DNA from: JAEUPI01 sp046348365
GTDB lineage: Bacteria; Pseudomonadota; Gammaproteobacteria; Burkholderiales; Burkholderiaceae_C
Direction: 5' to 3'
Length of the DNA stretch: 64,000 bases
Assembly (NCBI GenBank): GCA_046348365.1
Contig: JAXMEL010000004.1
Coordinates: forward strand, 310,001-374,000
The notes beneath the pieces were generated by a model. That model searched no databases. It was not told where the DNA came from and worked only from the letters and a program-made list of their open reading frames with translations. Shown piece by piece: positions 13,401 to 25,400 of this stretch (its first letter is position 1; each line of letters starts with the position of its first letter). Both the position numbers and the translations under genes were made by a program.

Positions 13401-16400
13401 GACCGTCGCGGTGCTGGTCTGCCCGTCGTCGTCGGTCAGCGTGTAGGTGAACGTGCTGGCGCCCGCACCGGCGGGGGCCGTGAAGGTGAACGTGCCGTCG
13501 CCGTTGTTCACCAGCGTGCCGCCGCCGGCGAGTGCGCTGATGCCCGTCACGCGCGCATGGTCGGGCAGGTAGTCGTTGGCCAGCAGCTGCGCCAGCGTCA
13601 GCGTCATCGTCGAGCCGGCGGTGGTGGTGAAGACATCGGCTCCGGCGGCGGGTGCACCGTCGCTCACCGGCGTCACGTTGACCGTGATGGTGTTGGGCGC
13701 CGTGTCGAACGCACCCGCGCTGTCCTGGACGCTGAAGGTGAAGTTGGCGTAGCCGGTGCCGTTGGCGTCGGGCAGCGGCACGAACTTCAACTGCCCTGCG
13801 GAGATGGCCGCGGCGCTGACGATCTGTCCGGCGCTGACGAGCACGCCGTTGAGGTACAGGCTGCCGTTGGCGGGCACGGTGTCGATGCGCACCGCCGACG
13901 GGTTGACGCCGTTGCCTTGTTCGACGTCGTCCATCGCGAAGTTGCCGAGACCGAACGTGAACGGCACGTCCTCGTTCGTGGTCACCGTGGCGTCGCGGCC
14001 CAGCGGCGGATCGTTGACCGCGGTGACGTTGAAGGTGATCGTGTTCGGCGTCGGGTCGGTGTCCACACCACCGTTGGCGGTGCCGCCGTCGTCGCGCACC
14101 TGGAACGTGAAGCTGGTGTAGCCGTTGCCGTTGGCGTTGGCCGCCGGCGCGAAGCGCAGCAGACCCGAGTCGAGCTGCGCCACGGTGACCACGGTGGGCC
14201 CGGTGACGGTCACGCCGTTGAGCGTGAGCGTGCCGGCCGCGGTGGGGTTCACGGTGACCGACATGAAGTTGTTGCCTTCGCCCGCCGCATCGGCAAAGCC
14301 GAAGTCGCCGCGCACGAAGGTGTAGCTCGAGTCCTCGAGCAGGCTGATCGTCTTGTCGGCGCCGCTCGGGGCATCGTTGACCGGCGTCACGGTGATCGCC
14401 ACCGTGTCGGAATCGGTCAGCCCGAGGCCGTCACGGCTGAGCACCACCAGCGTGTCGCCGCCGTTGTAGTTGGCGTTGACCTGGTACTTCAGCGTGGCCA
14501 GCGTGGCGTTGATCGCGCTTTGCGTGCCGCTCAAGGTCAGCGTGCCGCTGCCGTTGGCGCCGGCCGAGATCGCGGCGCCGCCGGTCAGCGTGACCAGCAG
14601 CGTGCCGTTGCTGACGCTGAGTTGCGTGGTGGCGATGCGGTTGTTGGCCGGGCCGAGCGTTTCGTCGGGGTCGGCCACCGAGATGCCGCCGATCGCGGTG
14701 AGCACGTCTTCGAGGACGGCCTGCGCGCCCGGCACGGTGTTGACCGGCGTGTCGTTGACCGGGTTCACCGTCAGGTTGACGGTCGCGGTCTCGGTGACGC
14801 CGCCGGACGTGACCGTGTAGGTGAACGACGCGGCGCCGTTGTAGTTGGCGGCCGGCGTGAAGTTCAGCGTGCCGTCGGCCAGCAGCGTGACGCTGCCGTT
14901 GGCCACCGCCACCGAGCCGCCGACCGCGATCGCGCCGCCGTTGATCGCAGTGATCTGGTGGCCGGCGTTCTCGAACGAATCGTTGCTGTTGACGTTCAGG
15001 TTGACCGGCGTGTCTTCGTTGGTCGAGAACGTGTCGTCGGTGATGTCGGCCACCGCGGAGACGGTGATGCCCACGGTGGACACCACCGGCGCGGCGACGC
15101 CGTCGCTGGTGGAAACGGTGAGCGTCGCCGCGCCGTTGTAGTCGGCGGTCGGGTTGAAGCTCAGGCCGTTCAGCGCGCCGTTCACCGCCGCGGGCGAGCC
15201 GCTGATCGTGACGGTGCCGGTGCCGTTGGCGGTGATCGTGGCGCCGGCGAAGGCCACCGCGGTCAGCGTGCCGTTGGTCACCGAGACCGTGGTCGTCAGC
15301 GTGCCGCTGTCGACGTCGGCCACCGTGATCGCATTGCCGTTGGCGCTGCTGAACACGCGCGCCGTGTCCTCGGCCGTGGTCTGCGCACCCGGCACGGTGT
15401 TGACCGGTGCGTCGTTCACCGGGTTGACCGTGACGGTCGCAGTCGCGGTCTCGACGACGCCGCCTGAAGTGACGGTGTAGGTGAAGCTGGCCGGGCCGTT
15501 GTAGTTGGCCGTCGGCGTGAAGATCAGCTGGCCCGAGGCGTTCAGCGCCACGGAACCGTTGGCCACCGCCACCGCGGCGCCACCGGCCGTGATCGCGCTG
15601 CCGTTGACCGCGGTGATCGTGTGGCCGACGTTCTCGAACGTGTCGTTGGCGTTGACGTCGATCGTGACCGGCGTGTCCTCGTTGGTCGTGATCGAATCGT
15701 TGACGATGTCGGCCACCGCGGTGACCGTCATCGCGACGGTGGAGACCACCGGCGCAGCGACGCCGTCGCTGGTGGAGACGGTGAGCGTCGCCGCGCCGTT
15801 GTAGTCGGCGGTCGGGTTGTACGCCAGGCCGTTGAGCGCACCGTTGATCGCGGCAGCGCTGCCGCTGATCGTGACCGTGCCCGTGCCGTTGTTGGTGATC
15901 GTCGCGCCGGCGAAGGTCGCCGCGTTCAGCGTGCCGTTGCTGGTCGAGACGGTCACCGTCAGCGTGCCGCCATCGACGTCGGCCACCGTGATCGCGTTGC
16001 CGTTGGCGCTGCTGAACACACGTGCCGTGTCTTCCGCCGTGGTCTGCGCGCCGGGTACGGTGTTGACCGGCGCGTCGTTGACCGGATTGACCGTGACGCT
16101 CGCCGTGGCCGTCTCGGCGACGCCACCTGAAGTGACGGTGTAGGTGAAGCTCGCCGGCCCGTTGTAGTTGGCGGCCGGCGTGAAGATCAGCTGGCCCGCG
16201 GCGTTGAGGGTGACGCTGCCATTGGTGACCGCCACCGCGGCACCACCGGCCGTGATCGCGCTGCCGTTGACCGCGGTGATCGTGTGGCCCGCGTTCTCGA
16301 ACGTGTCGTTGGCGTTGACGTCGATCGTGACCGGCGTGTCTTCGTTGGTCGTGATCGAATCGTTGGCGATGTCGGCCACCGCGGTGACGGTGAGGCCGAT

Positions 16401-19400
16401 CGTCGAGACCACCGGCGCGGCGACGCCGTCGCTGGTGGAAACCGTCATCGTCGCCGGACCGTTGTAGTCGGCGGTCGGGGCGTAGCTCAGGCCGTTGAGC
16501 GCGCCGTTGATGGCTGCCGCCGTGCCGCTGATCGTGACCGTGCCCGTGCCGTTGTTGGTGATCGTCGCGCCGGCGAAGGTCGCCGCGCTCAGCGTGCCGT
16601 TGGTGACCGAAACGGTCACCGTCAAGTTGCCGCCATCGACGTCGGCAACCGTGATCGCATTGCCGTTGGCGCTGCTGAACACACGTGCGGTGTCTTCCGC
16701 CGTGGTCTGCGCTCCCGGCACGGTGTTGACCGGCGCGTCGTTGACCGCGTTGACCGTCACGTTGACGGTCGCGGTTTCGGTGACGCCACCGGAGGTCACC
16801 GTGTAGGTGAAGCTGGCCGGGCCGTTGTAGTCGGCAGTCGGCGTGAAGATCAGTTGGCCAGCGGCATTCAGCGCCACCGTGCCGTTGGCCACCGCCACCG
16901 CGGCGCCACCGGCGGTGATCGCGCTGCCGTTGACCGCGGTGATCGTGTGGCCGGCGTTCTCGAACGTGTCGTTGGCGTTGACGTCGATCGTGACCGGCGT
17001 GTCTTCGTTGGTCGTGACGGTGTCGTTGACGATGTCGGCCACGGCAGCGACGGTGATGCCGATGGTGCCGATCACCGGGGCGGCGACGCCGTCGTTGGTG
17101 CTGACGGTGAGGGTTGCGCTGCCGTTGTAGTCGGCGGTCGGGTTGAAGCTCAGGCCGTTCAATGCGCCGTTCACCGCGGCGGGCGAGCCGCTGATGGTGA
17201 CGGAGCCGGTGCCGTTGGCGGTGATCGTGGCGCCGGCGAAGGCCACCGCGGTCAACGTGCCGTTGGTCACCGACACGGTGGTGGTCACGCTGCCGCTGTC
17301 GGCATCGGCCACGATGATCGCGTTGCCGTTGGCGCTGCTGAACACCCGCGCCGTATCTTCGTTGGTCGCCTGCGCGCCGGGCAGGCTTTCGGTCGGCGCG
17401 TCGTTGACGGCGATCACGCTGATCGTGGTCGTGCCCACGTTGCTCGACGACGTGCCGTCGGTGACGGTCACCGTCACCGTGCGCGGCGTGGTGTCGGGCG
17501 CATCGCCGCCGCCGGCGGCGAAGGTGATGCCGCTGATCGCGCTCTGGTAGCTGGCCAGGCTCGCGCTGCCGCTGAGCGTGATGGTGATCGTCGTGGCCGT
17601 GGTCACCACGCCAGCGGTGATGCCCGGCGGGAAGCTCGGCAGGTTCAGCGCGTCGCCGGCCTGCTTGTTGGTCAGCGTGATCGTCGCGCCGGTCAGCGTG
17701 ACGCTGTCGGGGTCGGTGATCGAGATGTCGCTGTCGCTGATCGACACCGCGGCGCCTTGCTCGGTGTACGAGGTGGCGTAGTTGGCGCCGGTGGCGCCGC
17801 TGGAGTTGTTGGCGTCGAGGTCGAGCACCGGCGGCGCGTCGTTGTCGATGATCGTGCCGACGCCGACGCCGGTGCCGGTGATGCCGGCGTTGACCGCGCC
17901 CGACAGCGTGACGTTGAAGGTCTCGGTCGCTTCGGTCAGCGTGTCGTTGGTGATCGGCACCGTGATGGTTCGCGTCAGCGTGCCCGGTGCGAAGGTGAGC
18001 GTGCCCGAGGTGGTTGTGTAGTCGCTGCCCGCGGTGGCCGTGCCGCCGCCGGTGGCGTAGTTCACCGACACCGTCTGGCCCGATGCGGCCGACAGCGTGA
18101 CGGTGAAGGTCGCCGTGCCGGCGGCCTCGTTGACGGTCACGTTGTCGATCGCCAGCGTCGGCGCCGGATCGTCGTCGAGGATGGTGCCGGTGCCGCTCGC
18201 ACCGCCGACGTTGAGCGTGTAGGTCTCGTTGGCCTCGTTCAGCGCATCGCCCGTGGTCGGCACGCTGACGGTGAAGCTGGTCACGCCCGCCGGCACGGTG
18301 ATCGTGCCGCCGGAGATCGTCACGCCGTTGGTGAACGCGGCGTTGGTCAGGGTGCTCGTGTAGTCGACGCCGCCGCCGGTGGCGCTGCCGTCGACCAGGC
18401 TCAGCGAGTAGGTGGTGGCCACCGACGACGGGTTGCTCAGCGTCACCGTGTGGATGATGTTGCTGGCTTCGGTCGCGCTCGCGCTGGTGACGGTGGCGAC
18501 CGTGGGCGCCGCGTCGTCGTCGACGATCGTGCCGATGCCGGTCACGCCGCCCACCGTGAGGTTGTAGGTTTCGTTCGGCTCGTCGATGTTGTCCTGCGTC
18601 GACGCCACCGTCACGGTGAAGCTCGTGACGCCGGCCGGCACCGTGAGCACGCCGCCCGACAGCGTGACGCCGTTGCTGAAGGTCGGCGTCGCGTTGTAGT
18701 CGGTGCCGCCGGTCGCGCTGCCGCCGCCGAGCGAGTAGGCGTACGTGGTGGCCACGCTCGACGCATTGCTCAGCGTGACCGTGTGCACCAGCGCGCCGCC
18801 TTCGGTCTGCGATGCTGTGCTGACCGAGCTGATGCTCGGCGTGGGATCGTCATCGACGATCGTGCCGGTGCCGCTGATGCCGCCGACGTTGAGCGTGTAG
18901 GTTTCGTTCGGCTCGTCGATCGTGTCGGCGCTGGTCGGCACCGTCACGGTGAAGCTGGTGACGCCGGCCGGCACGGTGATGACGCCGCCGGAGATCGTCA
19001 CGCCGTTGCTGAACGCGGCATTGGTGAGCGAGCTGGTGTAGTCGACGCCGCCGCCGGTGGCGCTGCCGTCGGTCAGCGTGAGCGTGTAGGTGGTGGCCGT
19101 CGTCGACGGATTCGTCAACGTCACCGTGTGCACGATCGCGGTGGCCTCGGTGGCGCTGGCGCTCGACACGCTGCCGATCGCGGCGACGTCGTTGTCGACG
19201 ATGGTCGTCGTCACCGCGCCGGCGCTGCCGCTGATGGCCAGCGCCTCGAAGTTGCCGCCGGTGGCCGACGCGAGGGTGACGGTGAAGCTCTCTGCGCCTT
19301 CGGCCAGCGCGTCGTCGATGGTGGCGATCGAGAAGGTGGCCGAGCTGGAACCGGCGGGAATGGTGAGCGTCGTCGTGCCGTTGAAGTCGCTGCCGTTGGC

Positions 19401-22400
19401 TGCGGTGCCGCTGTAGGCGAGCGTGACCGTCACGGCGGTCTGCGCCGGGCTGGTCAGCGAGACCGTGTAGCTGCCGGTCGCGCCTTCGGTCACCGACGCC
19501 GAGCCGGTGAGGCTGATCGTCGTGGTATTGACGGTGTCGGTGACACTGGTGGTGGCGGCCGCGGGGTTGACGACCAGGCTCTCGAAGTTGCCGCCCGAGG
19601 CGCTGGAGATCGTGGCCGAGACGCTGCCGGCGTCGGCGTAGACGTTGTCGGCATGCGCCGGCACGCTGACCGTGCCGGTGCTGGCACCGGCGGCGATCGT
19701 GATCGTCGCGCCGTTGCTCAAGCTCACGCTGACCGCGGTCTGCGCGGCGTGCGTCAGGCTGGCGGTGTAGATGATGTCGCCGCCCTCGGCCACGCTCGGC
19801 GTGGCGGTGAGGCTCACCGTGGTGGTGTCGACCGTGTCGGAGACGGTCGTGGTGGCCGCCGCCGGATTGACCGCGAGGTTCTCGAAGTTGCCGCCGGTGG
19901 CGGTGGCGATGGTGGTGGAGACGCTGCCGTTGTCCACGTACACCGTGTCGGCATGCGCGGGCACGCTCACCGTGCCCGAGCTGGCGCCGGCGGCGATGGT
20001 GATCGTCGCGCCGTTGGCCAGCGTGACGGTGACCGGCGTCTGCGCCGGGTTGGTCAGACTCGCGGTGTAGACGATGTTGCCGCCCTCGGCCACGCTCGGC
20101 GTGGCGGTGAGGCTCACCGTCGTCGTGTCGAGCGTGTCGGCGACGCTGGTGGTGGCCGCCGTGGGGTCGACCACCAGGCTCTCGAAATTGCCGCCCGAGG
20201 CGCTGCTGATGGTGGCCGAGACGCTGCCGGCGTCGGTGTACGGCGTGTCGGCGTGCGCCGGCACATTGACGGTGCCGGTGCTCTGGCCGGCGGCGATGGT
20301 GATCGTCGCGCCGTTGCTCAGCGTGATCGTCACCGGCGTCAGCGCCGGGCTGGTCAGGCTCGCGGTGTAGACGATGGTGCCGCCTTCGGTGACGCTGGGC
20401 GTTGCGGCGAGGCTCACCGTGGTGGCGGTGAGGGTGTCGGTGACGCTGGTGGTGGCCGCGGCCGGGTCGATCACCAGGTTCTCGAAGTTGCCGCCGGTGG
20501 CGGTGCTGATGGTGGCCGAGACGCTGCCGGCGTCGACGTACGGTGTGTCGGCGTGCGCGGGCACGCTGACGGTGCCCGAGCTGGCGCCGGCGGCGATGGT
20601 GATCGTCGCGCCGTTGCTCAAGGTCACCGTCACCGGCGTCTGCGCGGCGCTGGTGAGGCTGGCGGTGTAGGTGATCGCGCCGCCTTCGGCCACGCTGGCG
20701 CTCGCGCTCAGGCTCACCGTGGTGGCGTCGATCGTGTCGGTGATCGTCGTCACTGCCGGCGTCGGGTCGATCGCCAGGCCGATGCCGCCGCCGCTGGTGC
20801 TGGCGATGCTGGCGCTGACGGTGGTCGGGTCGAGGTAGACGTCTTCGTTGGCTGCGAACGGCACGTTCACCGTGCCGCTGGTGGCGCCGGCAGCGATCGT
20901 GATCGTCGCGCCGTTGCTCAGCGTGACGGTCAGCGCGCTGACCGGTGCTTGCGACACGTGCGCGGTGTAGACGATCGTGCCGCCGGCTTCGGTCAGCGTC
21001 GGCGTGGCGGTGAGGCTCACCGTGGCCATGTCGTCGTCGATGATCGACGTCGTCACCGCAGCGCCGGCGCCGCTGGCGAGCACCAGGCTCTCGAAGTTGC
21101 CGCCGCTGGCCGAGGCCAGCGTGACGGTGAAGTTCTCGGTGCCTTCGGCCAACGTGTCGTTGATCGTCGCGATGTTGAAGGTCGCGCTGCTCGCGCCGGC
21201 GGGAATGGTGACCGTGGCCACGCCGGTGTAATCGGCGCCGTTGGCCGCGGTGCCGCTGTAGGCGAGCGTGACGTTGACGGCGGTCTGCGCCGGGCTGGTC
21301 AGCGACACGGTATAGGCCGCCGTGGCGCCTTCGGCCACCGAGGGCGCGCCCGTGAGGCTCACGGTGGTGACGTTGATGGTGTCGGTCACCGTCGTGGTGG
21401 CCGCGGCGCCGCTGACCGCGAGGTTCTCGAAGTTGCCGCCGGTGGCGGTGGCGATGGTGGTGGAGACGCTGCCGTTGTCCACGTACACCGTGTCGGCGTG
21501 CGCGGGCACGCTCACCGTGCCCGAGCTGGCGCCGGCGGCGATGGTGATCGTCGCGCCGTTGGCCAGCGTGACGGTGACCGGCGTCTGCGCCGGGTTGGTG
21601 AGACTCGCGGTGTAGACGATGTTGCCGCCCTCGGCCACGCTGGGTGTGGCGGTGAGGCTCACCGTCGTCGTGTCGAGCGTGTCGGCGACGCTGGTGGTGG
21701 CCGCCGTGGGGTCGACCACCAGGCTCTCGAAATTGCCGCCCGAGGCACTGCTGATGGTGGCCGAGACGCTGCCGGCGTCGGTGTACGGCGTGTCGGCGTG
21801 CGCCGGCACATTGACGGTGCCGGTGCTCTGGCCGGCGGCGATGGTGATCGTCGCGCCGTTGCTCAGCGTGATCGTCACCGGCGTCAGCGCCGGGCTGGTC
21901 AGGCTCGCGGTGTAGACGATGGTGCCGCCTTCGGTGACGCTGGGCGTTGCGGCGAGGCTCACCGTGGTGGCGGTGAGGGTGTCGGTGACGCTGGTGGTGG
22001 CCGCGGCCGGGTCGATCACCAGGTTCTCGAAGTTGCCGCCGGTGGCGGTGCTGATGGTGGCCGAGACGCTGCCGGCGTCGACGTACGGTGTGTCGGCGTG
22101 CGCGGGCACGCTGACGGTGCCCGAGCTGGCGCCGGCGGCGATGGTGATGGTGGCGCCGTTGCTCAGCGTGACGGTGACCGGCGTCTGCGCGGCGCTGGTG
22201 AGGCTGGCGGTGTAGGTGATGGCGCCGCCCTCGGCCACGCTGGCGCTCGCGCTCAGGCTCACCGTCGTGTTGTCGATCGTGTCGGTGACGGTGGTCGTCG
22301 CCGCGGCCGGGTTGATCGCCAGCGTCTCGAAGTTGCCGCCCGACGCGCCGCTGATCGTGGCCGACACGCTGCCCGCGTCGACGTACACGTTGTCGCCGTG

Positions 22401-25400
22401 CACCGGCACGCTCACCGTGCCGGTGCTGGCACCGGCGGCGATGGTGATCGTGGCGCCGTTGCTCAGCGTGACGGTGACCGGCGTCTGCGCCGCGTTGGTC
22501 AGTGCCGCGGTGTAGACGATCGAGCCGCCCTCGGCGACGCTCGGCGTCGCGCTCAGGCTGACGGTGGTGGTGTTCGGCGTGTCGGTGACGTGCGTCACCG
22601 CCGCGGCCGGGTCGACCGCCAGGCTCTCGAAGTTGCCGCCCGATGCGGTGCTGATCGTGGCCGACACGTCGCCGGCATCGGTGTACACGGTGTCGGCATG
22701 CGCCGGCACGTTGACCGTGCCGCTGGTGGCGCCGGCCGCAATGGTGATCGTCGCGCCGTTGCTCAGCGTCAGCGTCACCGGCGTCTGCGCCGGGTTGGTC
22801 AGCGTGGCGGTGTAGGTGATCGTGCCGCCCTCGGCGACCGACGCGCTCGCGGCGAGCGACACGGTGGTCACGTCGGCCGGCGTCTCGTCGCTGATCGTCG
22901 TGGTGACCGTGCTCGCCGCCGGATTCGCGGCGATGGCCTCGAAGCCGCCGCCGCTGATCGCTCCGAGCGTCACGATGATCGTCTCGCCCGAATCGGCGAA
23001 AACGTCGTCGAGCGTCGGGATGACGAAGCTCGCGCTGCTCGCGCCGGCCGGGATCGTGACCGTGGCCACGCCGGTGTAGTCGCTGCCGTCGGTGGCGGTG
23101 CCGCTGTAGGTCAGGTGCACGGTGACCGGCGTGACCGCCGCCTGGCCTAACGTGACGGTGTAGCTGGCGGTGGCGTTGCCTTCCACCACGGCGGCCGGGC
23201 CGGCCAGGCTCACCAGCACGGTGTCGGGCACCGTCTCGTCGGTGATCGTGGCGGTGCCGGTGGCGGCCGCGTTGGCCGTGGTGCCCGCGGTGACGGTCGC
23301 GGTCAGCGTGAAGGTCTCGCCGCTGTCGGCGAGCGCGTCGTCGATCGTCGCCACGCGCACCTGCACCGACGTGGCGCCGGCGGCGATGGTGATGCCGGCC
23401 GCGGTGACCGGCACCCACGACGTGCCGTTGAAATACTCCAGCGCAGAAGCGGTGTCGGTGCCGACGGTGGCCGTGCCGCTGGCCAGCGTGGGCGCGAACG
23501 TGGTCGCGGTGGCGCTCGGGTTCGACAGGCTGACGGTGAACACGGCGAAGCCGCCTTCGACCACTGCGGTGTCGGCGACGCTGATCGACGGCGTGCCGTC
23601 GTTGTCGAGCAGCGTGGTCGTCACGCTGCCGTTGCCGGCGCTGATCGCGAGGTTCTCGAAGTTGCCGCCGGTGGCCGACACCAGCGTGACGGTGAAGTTC
23701 TCGCTGCCTTCGGCCAGGCCATCGTTGATCGCCGCGATGGCGAAGCCGGCGCTGCTCGAGCCGGCGGGGATCGTGACCGTCGCCACGCCGTTGTAGTCGC
23801 TGCCGTTGGCGGCGGTGCCGCTGTAGGCGAGGGTGATCGTGACCGCGGTCTGCGCCGGGCTGGTCAGCGACACGGTGTAGGCCGCGCTGGCGCCCTCGAT
23901 CACCGAGCCGGCGCCGCTGATCGACACCGTGGTGGTGTCGATCGTGTCGCTCACGCTGGTGGTGGCCGCGGTGCCGTCGACCGCGAGGTTCTCGAAGTTG
24001 CCGCCGCTGGTCGACGTGATCGTTGCCGACACGCTGCCGGCGTCGACGTACACGTCTTCGCTGGGCGCGGGCACGCTGACGCTGCCCGAGCTGGCGCCAG
24101 CCGCGATCGCGATCGTCGCGCCGTTGCTCAGGTGCACCGTCATCGCGGTGCCTGCAGCGCTGGTGAGCGACGCGGTGTAGACGATCGAGCCGCCTTCGGC
24201 CACGCTCGGCGTGGCGCTCAAGCTGACCGTGGTGGTGTCGATCGTGTCGGTCACCGTCGTGGTGGCCGCGGCCGGGCTGATCGCCAGCGCTTCGAAGTTG
24301 CCGCCCGAGGCCGACGAGATCGTCGCCGAGACCGTGCCGGCATCGACATACGGGTCGTCGCCATGCACCGGCACGCTCACGGTGCCGCTGCTGGCTCCGG
24401 CGGCGATGGTGATCGTCGCGCCGTTGCTCAGCGTGATGGTGACCGGCGTTTGCGCCGCGCTGGTGAGCGACGCGGTGTAGACGATGTTGCCGCCCTCGGC
24501 CACGCTCGGTGTGGCGCTGAGGCTCACCGTGGTGACGTCGATCGTGTCGGTGACGGCGGTGGTGGCTGCGGCCGGGTTGACCGCGAGGTTCTCGAAGTTG
24601 CCGCCGCTGGCGCTGCTGATCGTGGCCGACACACTGCCGGCGTCGGTGTAAACGCTGTTGGCCGGCGCGGGCACGCTGACCGAGCCGCTGCTGGCGCCGG
24701 CGGCGATGGTGATCGTCGCGCCGTTGGACAGCAGCACGCTGACCGTGGTCTGCGCGGGCGAGGTCAGCGACGCGGTGTAGGTGATCGTGCCGCCTTCGGC
24801 CACCGACGGGCTGGCGGCGAGCGACACGGTGGTGGTGTCGATGGTGTCGGTCACCGCCGTGGTCGCGGCGGCGGGGTTGATCGCGAGCGCCTCGAAGTTG
24901 CCGCCGACCGCCGAGGCGATCGTGGTCGAGACGGTGCCGGCGTCGGCATAGACGTCGTCGGCGTGCACCGGCACGCTCACGCTGCCCGAGCTGGCGCCGG
25001 TGGCGATGGTGAGCACCGCGCCGTTGGCGAGCGTGATCGTGACCGCGGCCGCCGCGGGGCTCGTCAGCGTGGCGGTGTAGGTGATCGCGCCGCCCTCGGC
25101 CACGCTGGGCGTGGCGGTGAGCGACACGGTGGTGGTGTCGATCGTGTCGGTCACCGCGGTCGTCGCCGGCGTGGCGTCGACCACCAGGTTCTCGAAGTTG
25201 CCGCCCGTGGCGCTGGCGATCGCGGCCGACACGTTGCCGGCATCGGCGATGGCATCGTCGGCCGGCGCGGGCACGGTGGCCGTGCCGACGCTGGCGCCGG
25301 CGGCGATGGTGATGGTGGCGCCGTTGGTCAGCGTCACCAACACCGGCGTCTGCGCCGGCGCCGCGAGGCTGGCGGTGTAGACGATGGTGCCGCCCTCGGC

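Noticed and set aside
10608..15467. Open frame of 1619 codons antisense to the adhesin C-terminal half
   Set aside because: Same reason: Arg/Val/His-rich composition, no recognisable motif, and the opposite strand carries convincing VWA, cadherin-like and RTX domains.
16284..23150. Open frame of 2288 codons on the plus strand opposite the adhesin gene
   Set aside because: It is antisense to the repeat arrays; the product is a low-complexity Arg/Gly/Asp/His-rich string with no domains. High GC with strong codon bias and repetition removes stop codons in this frame.
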